Below are positions 1-6,439 of a DNA stretch of 9,163 bases, piece by piece. The stretch lies in assembly GCA_903872005.1 (NCBI GenBank), contig CAIQJD010000456.1, positions 1 to 9,163 on the forward strand, read 5' to 3'. The notes below the pieces were generated by a model. It made no database searches, had not been told where the DNA came from, and saw only the letters and a program-made list of their open reading frames with translations. The stretch's first letter is position 1; every line of letters begins with the position of its first letter. The stretch comes from an uncultured bacterium. GTDB taxonomy: Bacteria > Chloroflexota > Anaerolineae > JACIWP01. The position numbers and the translations under genes are program-made.

Positions 1-975
1 CTTTGCGAGACGAGATGTGCAATCAGCGTATGCAACGGCACCGTAGCGCTTCATCTTGCGTTGCTGACTCTGGATGTGCGTCCTGGCGATGAAGTGATTG
101 TGCCGGCTCTTACGTACATTGCTACAGCCAACGCTGTTCGGTATGTTGGGGCAGAGCCTGTCTTCGTGGACATTGACCCAAATACGTGGTGTCTTGATCC
201 GAGGAGAATCGAGAACGCGATCACTCCACGCACGAAGGGCATCATCGCCGTCCACTTGTATGGCCATCCAGCAGACATGGACGAAATAAACCATATTGCC
301 GGTGTGAACGGCCTCTGGGTCATCGAGGACGCGGCAGAGGCACCGTTGGCTATGTACAGAGGTCGGAAGGTCGGATCCCTTGCGCGGATCGCAACTTTTT
401 CGTTTTATGGCAATAAGGTACTTACTTGTGGCGAAGGCGGCGCTCTGACGATGTCGGATCCCAGCTTGGAGCTGCGAGCGCGGACACTACGCGGCCAAGG
501 TATGGATCCGAAACGCCGTTACTATTTTCCGGTGATCGGACATAATTTTCGCCTTACGAATGTGGCCTGTGCAATGCTGTGTGCACAGCTCGAACGATGT
601 GATCAGATTCTGCAACGACGGCGCGGGATTTTCGCGCTCTACCGGCAGTTGCTCGACAATATACCCGGCATTAGTTTCCAGCCCAGTGCCCCTTGGGCCG
701 AAGTCTCTCCCTGGCTCTTCAGCATTACTATTGAGCAAGGGGCGTATGGCCTTTCTCGGGACGAATTGATGGCGAAACTGACAGCACAGGGAGTTGAAAC
801 ACGACCATTCTTTATCCCCTTGCACGTACTTCCGCCTTTCCGTGAAAGTTCTCATCGGCGAGGAGAGCATCTGCCTGTGACGACAGGCCTTGCCGCAAGC
901 GGCATGAACCTGCCGACATATAGTACGATGAGCGACACAGAAGTTCAGCAAGTAGCTAGATTGATCACAAAGTGA
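1..975 (+). CDS. DegT/DnrJ/EryC1 sugar aminotransferase, perosamine-synthase-like (5' partial)
   Basis: This is the C-terminal 324 residues of a PLP-dependent aminotransferase that would convert a nucleotide-linked 4-keto-6-deoxyhexose to the 4-amino sugar in the cytoplasm. The frame is open from base 1; the family is usually about 365-390 residues, so roughly 45-60 are missing upstream. Numbering from the window edge, the order of motifs is NGTVALHLAL (residues 12-21, cofactor phosphate region), EDAAEA with D110 expected to contact the PLP ring nitrogen, and FSFYGNK with K139 as the Schiff-base lysine, followed by a GEGG turn. RGQGMDPKRRYYFPVIGHN and the following FRLTN resemble GDP-perosamine synthases (RfbE/Per) more than other subfamilies, in my recollection of that family. 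The adjacent formyltransferase supports a 4-amino sugar product. Other 4-aminotransferases (VioA-like, on dTDP sugars) cannot be excluded. The internal TTG at 61 is not the start, because conserved sequence continues upstream of it. Confidence 0.9.
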   Translation, partial: LCETRCAISVCNGTVALHLALLTLDVRPGDEVIVPALTYIATANAVRYVGAEPVFVDIDPNTWCLDPRRIENAITPRTKGIIAVHLYGHPADMDEINHIAGVNGLWVIEDAAEAPLAMYRGRKVGSLARIATFSFYGNKVLTCGEGGALTMSDPSLELRARTLRGQGMDPKRRYYFPVIGHNFRLTNVACAMLCAQLERCDQILQRRRGIFALYRQLLDNIPGISFQPSAPWAEVSPWLFSITIEQGAYGLSRDELMAKLTAQGVETRPFFIPLHVLPPFRESSHRRGEHLPVTTGLAASGMNLPTYSTMSDTEVQQVARLITK

Positions 976-992
976 AACCCGCAGCGTCGGTG

Positions 993-1001
993 TGAGATAA
1001 T
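993..1001 (+). promoter_or_regulatory. Candidate extended -10 promoter element
   Basis: The gap between the aminotransferase and the formyltransferase contains TGAGATAAT: a TG one base upstream of GATAAT, which matches five of six bases of the TATAAT consensus. It would place a transcription start near 1008, about 27 bases before the formyltransferase ATG. There is no good -35 hexamer at the usual distance, as is common for extended -10 promoters. The match is short and could be chance. Confidence 0.25.
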
Positions 1002-1034
1002 ACCCGCGATGTCTCTGTTGTAGGAAGTCATGAA

Positions 1035-1841
1035 ATGAACGGGGCAGACGCCTTCTTGATGCCATCAGGAAATACCTCAAGAATGTGCAGAATAACGGAT
1101 AGTATTGCAGGCCTAAGACTATTCCTTTGTGGCTATCATTGGGTGGGTTGCCAAGTACTCGAACATCTACTCTGCCGAGGAGATATTTCCGAGTTAGCTG
1201 TGTTCACCCATGACGCGCCTACATTCGTGCCAGACCTTCGCATGCTTGCTGCCCGACGGGGCGTTTGGTGTACCACTGATAGTATCAACAGAATGGCGTG
1301 GCCTTTTCAACCGGATATTGTCGCGAGTGTCTATTATCGCGATATCATCAAACCACATGTGATAGAGCATGCAAACCGAAGGATATTCAACCTTCATCCC
1401 TCACTATTGCCAAGGCATCGCGGGTGCTCATCGTTGACGTGGGCCATCATTGACGGTGATCCGATTACGGGAGTGACATTCCATTACATCGATCCCGGTA
1501 TTGACAGCGGGAGTATCATACTACAAGCTGCACTGCAAATCTCCCCAACAGAAACGCAGGCAACCCTATATCAACGTGCTATGGAGTTGGGGACCGGCTT
1601 TTGGCCGGCTGCTTTCGAGTTGGTGCGCGCAGGATTTCAGGGTATGCCACAGGCCGGCGAGCCCACATGCCATCGACGTGAAGTGCCGTATAGAGGTGAA
1701 ATTGATGACACCTGGTCCATAGAGAAAGTCGAGCGGTTTATCCGCGCAATGACATACCCACCATATCCCTATGCTACGTACCATGGCCGGCAGATACGCA
1801 CCTTGAGCGAATATCTCCAACTGCGCCAGTGTGGGTTATAA
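1035..1841 (+). CDS. Sugar N-formyltransferase (formyl-THF dependent)
   Basis: This 268-residue protein belongs to the formyltransferase fold shared with methionyl-tRNA and ArnA formyltransferases, and likely transfers a formyl group from N10-formyltetrahydrofolate to the amine of a nucleotide-linked amino sugar. Catalytic residues are visible: N119 and H121 in FNLHPSLLP, and D157 in PGIDSG, separated by the family spacing, with RG at 129-130 and TGVTFHYID before D157. A C-terminal segment (REVPYRGEID at 215-224, then ERFIRAMTYPPYP at 233-245) fits the sugar N-formyltransferases rather than the tRNA enzyme. The core starts near residue 28 (RLFLCGYHWVG), so about 25 N-terminal residues are extra. 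ATG 1035 is chosen because AGGAAG lies 7 bases upstream; ATG 1083 (Met17) is the alternative. Following the aminotransferase by 59 bases, it probably formylates that enzyme's product, as WbkC does for GDP-perosamine in Brucella. Confidence 0.88.
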   Translation: MNGADAFLMPSGNTSRMCRITDSIAGLRLFLCGYHWVGCQVLEHLLCRGDISELAVFTHDAPTFVPDLRMLAARRGVWCTTDSINRMAWPFQPDIVASVYYRDIIKPHVIEHANRRIFNLHPSLLPRHRGCSSLTWAIIDGDPITGVTFHYIDPGIDSGSIILQAALQISPTETQATLYQRAMELGTGFWPAAFELVRAGFQGMPQAGEPTCHRREVPYRGEIDDTWSIEKVERFIRAMTYPPYPYATYHGRQIRTLSEYLQLRQCGL

Positions 1842-1845
1842 GGAA

Positions 1846-1935
1846 ATGCGTAAGCCCCACGTCGCCGATCCTTTCATTCAGAAGGTGAACTACAATCCAC
1901 GTCCACTCTCGTCACTGCAAGACGGTCGAACATGA
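1846..1935 (+). CDS. Small 29-codon reading frame, unknown
   Basis: An ATG four bases after the formyltransferase stop opens a 29-codon frame that fills most of the gap before the next gene and ends in TGA at 1933-1935. AAGGA precedes the ATG but only one base away, which is too close for a good ribosome binding site. The peptide is hydrophilic, begins MRKPHVADPF and ends LSSLQDGRT, with no signal peptide or membrane segment. I do not recognise it. It could be a small protein, the stub of a lost gene, or chance in non-coding sequence. I think chance or a remnant is more likely than a functional peptide. Confidence 0.2.
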   Translation: MRKPHVADPFIQKVNYNPRPLSSLQDGRT

Positions 1936-1950
1936 CAATTGTAGCGGAAT

Positions 1951-2814
1951 ATGTATAAGTCACCCCTAGTTTCCATCGTCATTCCTACTTATAACCGAGA
2001 TGCATCGATTGCTCGAGCTGTAAAGAGCGTTTTGACCCAGACATGTCAGGACTTTGAAATTTTGGTCGTGAATGATGGCTCAACTGACAGCACTGCCAGA
2101 GTTGTCTCAGCCTATACAGAAGTAGATCAACGGGTTCGCTATCTCCAACACGAAACCAATCGGGGAGCGCAAGCCGCTCGCAACACAGGCATTCGCGCGT
2201 CGCGAGGTTTGTGGGTCGCTTTCCTAGATTCAGATGACTTCTTTTTGCCTACCAGCCTCGAGGTTCGCTTGGCACTGGCACGACGGGCAATGGTTAGCGT
2301 CGTGCATTCCGAGTGCTACGTTTTGCGAAGTGGTCATGACATGGCGCTTTATGGTGTCCGCCCACTATCCGGTGATATCTATCATGAACTGTTGGCTGCA
2401 CCGGGCCCCTTATTTCCTTCTCTCCTAATTCGGAGAGATGCTCTGGAGAAGATTGGGCACCTTGATGAGCGGATTGTATCATACCAAGAATGGGATACTG
2501 TGATCCGTTTGGCAAGGCACTATAAGTTCGGGTTCGTGTCCGAACCGACTTTCGTGTATGACTGTTTGGGACAAGACACCATTTCAAAGAATAAACTGCG
2601 TGACGCCAGAGGCTATGGGCAAATTGTGCACAAGCACACCTTGTCCATTCTCTGGCATCTTGGGCCTCGTTCTCTGGCGAAACATTGGCGTCTCCTGTCA
2701 TGGAGATATGAGGTTGCTGCTCACTATCGGGAGTCGCGGTACTACAAACTACTTACGACGCTATGCGATCCTCCACTTTTGGGCAAGATCATGCGTCGGT
2801 TGAGATTGTCGTGA
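1951..2814 (+). CDS. Family 2 (GT-A) glycosyltransferase
   Basis: This 287-residue inverting glycosyltransferase would transfer a sugar from a nucleotide donor to a growing glycan at the cytoplasmic membrane face. The GT2 core is complete: VSIVIPTYNR at residues 7-16, VVNDGSTDST at 39-48 with the nucleotide-binding D42, GAQAARNTGI at 72-81, and the metal-binding DxD as D93-S-D95-D96. E180-W-D182 sits where the catalytic acid region is expected, followed by IRLA. No transmembrane helix is evident, so this is a soluble or peripheral enzyme, not a processive synthase. The C-terminal 80 residues are basic and typical of polysaccharide-locus GT2 proteins of this length. An in-frame TAG at 1942-1944 forces the start to be at or after 1951. 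The ribosome binding site is poor (AGCGGA, 2 bases from the ATG). Donor and acceptor cannot be told from sequence. Confidence 0.92.
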   Translation: MYKSPLVSIVIPTYNRDASIARAVKSVLTQTCQDFEILVVNDGSTDSTARVVSAYTEVDQRVRYLQHETNRGAQAARNTGIRASRGLWVAFLDSDDFFLPTSLEVRLALARRAMVSVVHSECYVLRSGHDMALYGVRPLSGDIYHELLAAPGPLFPSLLIRRDALEKIGHLDERIVSYQEWDTVIRLARHYKFGFVSEPTFVYDCLGQDTISKNKLRDARGYGQIVHKHTLSILWHLGPRSLAKHWRLLSWRYEVAAHYRESRYYKLLTTLCDPPLLGKIMRRLRLS

Positions 2815-2866
2815 TTATGATACGAGCACCTGTGACATTCCTCGAGAACATACTATAGGATGAATC

Positions 2867-2871
2867 GGAGG
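2867..2871 (+). promoter_or_regulatory. Ribosome binding site fixing a GTG start
   Basis: GGAGG ends 7 bases before GTG 2879-2881, the strongest Shine-Dalgarno match in the window. It supports GTG as the start of the following glycosyltransferase, whose conserved N-terminal strand (VGVYIEG) begins at residue 3. The nearby ATG at 2860 is in another frame. Confidence 0.75.
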
Positions 2872-2878
2872 TTTCCTA

Positions 2879-4102
2879 GTGAAAGTAGGTGTTTACATCG
2901 AGGGTATTTTGCCCACCGCCGGCGGTGGCATTACCTTCCAGCGCGAGATACTCGCTGCTTTGTCTGAACTGAAAGGAACTACACATCACTCTTTTGTGGC
3001 TTTTTGTGCTGCTGACAGTGCGGAGACCATCCCAGATCTGACTGGTATCCCAATGGTCAGGCTGCCGCACCATCCGCGAGTCAAGTCACTGCTCAGGCAA
3101 GACTTACAACGAGTCTTCAGAGCCATGCGACGAAGACTGTTCCACAACAATGGGCCATCAGTACAGGCGAGTGCTGCAATGACTTCGCTGGAGCGGTCGG
3201 CTCGCTTGGCCGAAGTACAGTGCATGTGGTTCCCCACTGCTTCCTCTGAACCAGTTGATCTGCCCTATCTGGCGACCGTGTGGGATTTGCAGCACCGTCT
3301 TCAGCCGTACCTCCCTGAATCGGGCAGGCGCGAGAAGTGGAGGCAATGCGACGCGTATTACGCTGGTCATCTTCAGCGTGCATCCTTTGTGATCACCGGT
3401 TCTCACACCGGACGTCTGGAAGTCGAGCGCTTCTATCAGGTTCCTTCTGATCGCGTCAAAGTCATACGCTACCCTACGCCGCATTTCGCGCTCAACGCTT
3501 TGCCAAGTACAGAACCAGAGGTGCTGCGCCAGAACGGCATCCCCAAGAGCTATCTGCTTTATCCTGCCCAGTTCTGGGCTCAGAAGAACCATGCGAACTT
3601 GCTCCTCGCCCTTCAATTGTTGCATGAAAAACATGGGTTAGTCTTGCCGGCCGTGTTCGTCGGCTCTGATCACGGGAATGAGACGTACATTCGGAACATG
3701 GTACACGAGCTTGGGCTGTCATCTCAGGTACATTTTCTCGGTTTCGTGCCATTGAATGATCTAGTGTCTCTCTATCAGCATGCATTGGCGCTAACGTTCA
3801 TGTCTTTCTTTGGCCCAGACAATCTTCCTCCGCTCGAGGCATTTGCTCTCGGCTGCCCGGTCATCGCATCCGACATTTCTGGAGCACGCGAGCAGTATGG
3901 AGATGCAGCATTGTTGGTGGATCCTAAGAGTCCTGAAAGGATCGCCGCTGCGATCCTTAGTCTGTATGGCGATCCGCTACTGCGTGCGACCCTGGCGCGG
4001 CGCGGTCTAGTACGGGCTCGGGAGTGTACTAGGGTGGATTTCGTTCGCGCGGTATTCTCGATATTGGATGAGTATGAGCCGATTCGTCGGTGCTGGGCCT
4101 GA
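2879..4102 (+). CDS. Family 4 (GT-B) glycosyltransferase, FGPxNLPPLEA subgroup
   Basis: This 407-residue retaining GT-B enzyme has two Rossmann-like halves. The N-terminal half opens with VGVYIEGI and a glycine-rich loop (TAGGGITFQ, residues 13-21) and contains a VWDLQH stretch at 134-139. A serine-bearing ITGSHTGRLEV segment at 172-182 leads into the hinge. The C-terminal donor domain has YPAQFWAQKNH with K236 positioned for the donor diphosphate, VHFLGFV at 284-290, and FGPDNLPPLEAFALGCPVIA around E320, then SGAREQYGDAALLVDP. The usual EX7E motif is incomplete: the position eight before E320 is G312. I recall this FGPxNxPPLEA form as a recurrent polysaccharide-locus subgroup, so this is likely subfamily variation, not damage. 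Such proteins are often mannosyl- or rhamnosyltransferases, but the sugar is not determinable here. Its 3' end overlaps the next gene by up to 35 bases. Confidence 0.93.
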   Translation: MKVGVYIEGILPTAGGGITFQREILAALSELKGTTHHSFVAFCAADSAETIPDLTGIPMVRLPHHPRVKSLLRQDLQRVFRAMRRRLFHNNGPSVQASAAMTSLERSARLAEVQCMWFPTASSEPVDLPYLATVWDLQHRLQPYLPESGRREKWRQCDAYYAGHLQRASFVITGSHTGRLEVERFYQVPSDRVKVIRYPTPHFALNALPSTEPEVLRQNGIPKSYLLYPAQFWAQKNHANLLLALQLLHEKHGLVLPAVFVGSDHGNETYIRNMVHELGLSSQVHFLGFVPLNDLVSLYQHALALTFMSFFGPDNLPPLEAFALGCPVIASDISGAREQYGDAALLVDPKSPERIAAAILSLYGDPLLRATLARRGLVRARECTRVDFVRAVFSILDEYEPIRRCWA

Positions 4103-5423
4103 GTCCGTGTTCTCAGACTGCCTCACAGATGCTTCTGTTTGCGACGAACAGAGTGTACTGCACATCCTCGTCATCACCGCGCTCTATCCGCCGCACCACC
4201 TTGGCGGCTATGAGCTGCGCTGCAAGGAAGTCGTAGAGCGGCTGCGGGCGCGCGGTCATCAAGTCCGAGTATTGACCAGCACGTATGGTGCCGGCCGGCG
4301 GACAATGGATGGCGACACAGCGCGGGTGCTGCACCTGGAGCCTTCGCGGGCCCTACTGCAGCGAGTCGTCTGGGACACCCTGGACCTGCGCTTCATCCGA
4401 GCGGTCATCCGCAGCTATCGTCCTGATGTCATTCACCTGTGGCACATGGCTGAACTCGCCCGGACGATCTTTCCCTTTCTGGCCAGGCTATCACTCCCGA
4501 TCGTGTACGACGAGGGAGGGTTCGGGTTGATACTGGCTTGGTCCAACCATGGTCGCTGGCTCGGCTTTTGTGAAGGACAAAGCAAATCCAGGGCGAAGGC
4601 TGTTGTTAAACGCGTTCTGTGCCGATTCATATCTGCTCTCACCGGCGACTTACTACCGCGGAAGTGGGCGTGGCCATCGCAGATGACCCTGTACTTCAAT
4701 AGTCACTATGGGCCGGAGAGGGCGCGGGCTGCTGGCGTCCCCGTGGAAAAGAATCCTCGCGTGATCTATTCCGGCATAAATCTAGGCTTGTGGGCATATC
4801 GCCCGCGCGAATCATTGGGATCGCCGCTTCGTCTGGTAGCGCCGGGCCGTGTGACGGAGATTAAGGGCATACACGATGCCATCATGGCATTGGCCAGAGT
4901 TGAGACCCTTGTCCCAGGTTATCCATTTCACCTGCGCGTCGTCGGGCCGCTCGTAGATCCTACATATCACGCCAGGTTAGTGAAACTGACACAAGACCTG
5001 GACCTCGCGAATCATGTATCTTTTGAGGGGCCGGTCGCCGCAAACAGGATGCCGATAATGTATCGAGAGGCAGATATCTGTCTGTTTCCATCACGCCAGA
5101 TGGAAGGGCTGTCACGTGTCCCACTGGAAGCGATGGCCTCCGGCGCCGTTGTCATCACGGCAGGGAATGAAGGCAGCGCAGAGTATATCCGCAATGGGGA
5201 GACCGGTTTTCTCGTCAATGGGAGCAACCCGGAGGAGACTGCCGGCGTCATCAAGATGCTCTACGACAACCCGGACCTATACGCGCGCGTGGCGCGAAGG
5301 GCGCGCCAAGAGGTTGAGGAGCATTTCACCCTTGACCGCGCTGTAGATCAGATTGAGATGGTATTGCGCTCAGCCGTCCAATGCGCGGGCGCTCCTTCAC
5401 CGCAAAGACATTCTGGGCCGTGA
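4068..5423 (+). CDS. Family 4 (GT-B) glycosyltransferase with canonical EX7E
   Basis: This frame encodes up to 451 residues. Conserved sequence starts at residue 31 (LHILVITALYPPHHLGGYE), with the GG acceptor-side loop at 46-47. The donor domain has VAPGRVTEIKG with R261 and K266, VSFEGPV at 318-323, and MEGLSRVPLEAMASG with both acids of the EX7E motif, E346 and E354. NGETGFLVN follows at 376-384. No membrane segment is obvious. The start is uncertain: ATG 4068 and ATG 4074 overlap the previous gene by 35 or 29 bases with no clear Shine-Dalgarno, and GTG 4107 would begin 4 bases after its stop. The first 30 residues carry no recognised motif, so a shorter protein is quite possible. The overlap suggests translational coupling to the upstream transferase. 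From here on GC content rises sharply over the preceding genes. Confidence 0.92.
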   Translation: MSMSRFVGAGPESVFSDCLTDASVCDEQSVLHILVITALYPPHHLGGYELRCKEVVERLRARGHQVRVLTSTYGAGRRTMDGDTARVLHLEPSRALLQRVVWDTLDLRFIRAVIRSYRPDVIHLWHMAELARTIFPFLARLSLPIVYDEGGFGLILAWSNHGRWLGFCEGQSKSRAKAVVKRVLCRFISALTGDLLPRKWAWPSQMTLYFNSHYGPERARAAGVPVEKNPRVIYSGINLGLWAYRPRESLGSPLRLVAPGRVTEIKGIHDAIMALARVETLVPGYPFHLRVVGPLVDPTYHARLVKLTQDLDLANHVSFEGPVAANRMPIMYREADICLFPSRQMEGLSRVPLEAMASGAVVITAGNEGSAEYIRNGETGFLVNGSNPEETAGVIKMLYDNPDLYARVARRARQEVEEHFTLDRAVDQIEMVLRSAVQCAGAPSPQRHSGP

Positions 5424-5506
5424 GTGGATGGACTTGGGGGAATGGTATCTTCAATGTAATGAAGGTGTCGTGGCATCTCGTCATGACTGCATGGCTCTGA
5501 AACGCG

Positions 5507-6439
5507 ATGGATAGCAGCCCCGGCGGCCCGCTTCAGGTCAGCGTGGTCGTGCCGACCTACAATGCGGCTTGCTCCTTGCGGCGCGGCCTGGACGCGCTCC
5601 TGGCCCAGGATGATGCGCCTCCCTATGAGATTATCGTCTCAGACGACGGTTCGACCGACGATACCGCCCGGATGATGGGGCGCTACACTCGAGACGAGCG
5701 GGTCAAGTATTTCCCTCATCAGAATGTGCAGCGCGCCGAGAACCGCAACATCGGAGCCAGGCAGGCGCGGGGCGAGCAGTTGATCTTCATGGATTCTGAT
5801 ATGCTTGCGACGCGAGGATTCGTGAGGGCGCATGTCGCGGCGTTGGCGTTGGCCGGCGAACGTGGCCTAGTATCTGGCGCGGTGCCCGTTGCTCAGGAGT
5901 GTCGCTCTGTTCCGACGGGCCGCTATCTGGCCGGCAAATGGGAACGCCGGCTACAGGCGCTACAGCGCGAGCCGCACAACATCGAGCTAATGCAGAGCAA
6001 TAACTTCTCCATCACGCGCAGCTTCTTCGAGCGCATCGGTGGTTTCGACACCGGCTTCCTGCAGTATGGCGGCGAAGATACCGATTTCTTTGCGCGTGCC
6101 GCGTTGTATGGCGCGGAGTTCCGCTATTCGGCCGAGGCTCTGGCCTATCATTTGGTGGAGCGTTCCTTCTCTCTGCTGTTGGCAAAAGCGCCCAGCGCAG
6201 CGCGCATGTCTCAGCGCGTGGCGCAGCGCTATCCGATGTTGGCGCATCCCAACGCGGCGCAGGCCGAGAGCGTTGAGAATCTCAAGGGGCGCATCTGGCG
6301 AGTGTTCAGGCGGATGCCGGGGACGACATGGCTGCTATTGCAGATGTTGCCATTTATTGAGAGAGTCTGCTCCGATCGGGTCATCTTCCTGGTCTACAAC
6401 TCGCTCATCAGCGACTTTCGGATGCGCGCATTAGAATAG
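5507..6439 (+). CDS. Family 2 glycosyltransferase with a GGED C-terminal motif
   Basis: This 310-residue GT-A enzyme starts its core at VSVVVPTYNA (residues 11-20). SDDGSTDDT at 45-53 gives the nucleotide-binding acids, ENRNIGARQARG at 78-89 the arginine-rich helix, and MDSDM at 95-99 the metal-binding DxD (D96, D98). A second block, NNFSITRSFFERIGGFD (165-181) leading to YGGEDTDFFARAALYG (187-202), matches the GGED signature of the galactosyltransferase/chondroitin-synthase type C-terminal domain, so the GT2 and GT7C-like parts are in one chain. The last 80 residues are basic and contain a hydrophobic stretch near the end (WLLLQMLPFI) that may touch the membrane. An in-frame TGA at 5498-5500 limits the start to ATG 5507; the ribosome binding site is weak. 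An 83-base gap precedes it, and the next gene's ATG abuts its TAG. Confidence 0.93.
   Translation: MDSSPGGPLQVSVVVPTYNAACSLRRGLDALLAQDDAPPYEIIVSDDGSTDDTARMMGRYTRDERVKYFPHQNVQRAENRNIGARQARGEQLIFMDSDMLATRGFVRAHVAALALAGERGLVSGAVPVAQECRSVPTGRYLAGKWERRLQALQREPHNIELMQSNNFSITRSFFERIGGFDTGFLQYGGEDTDFFARAALYGAEFRYSAEALAYHLVERSFSLLLAKAPSAARMSQRVAQRYPMLAHPNAAQAESVENLKGRIWRVFRRMPGTTWLLLQMLPFIERVCSDRVIFLVYNSLISDFRMRALE

Noticed and set aside
1083..1085. ATG 1083 as start of the formyltransferase
   Set aside because: It would trim the non-conserved N-terminus, but it has no Shine-Dalgarno, while ATG 1035 has AGGAAG at 7 bases. It remains possible.
2832..2859. Possible promoter GTGACA / TATAGG with 16-base spacing before the GTG-start gene
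   Set aside because: The -35 half matches five of six bases but the -10 half only four of six, and genes on both sides are co-directional. Too weak to annotate.
5455..5460. TGTAAT as a -10 element in the gap before the second GT2 gene
   Set aside because: Five of six bases match, but there is neither a usable -35 hexamer nor an extended -10 TG.
5459..5500. 13-codon frame (MKVSWHLVMTAWL) in frame with the GT2 gene and ending in TGA just upstream
   Set aside because: I considered a stop-codon readthrough or a leader peptide. The GT2 core is complete from ATG 5507 and the upstream peptide resembles no GT2 N-terminus, so it is most likely chance.
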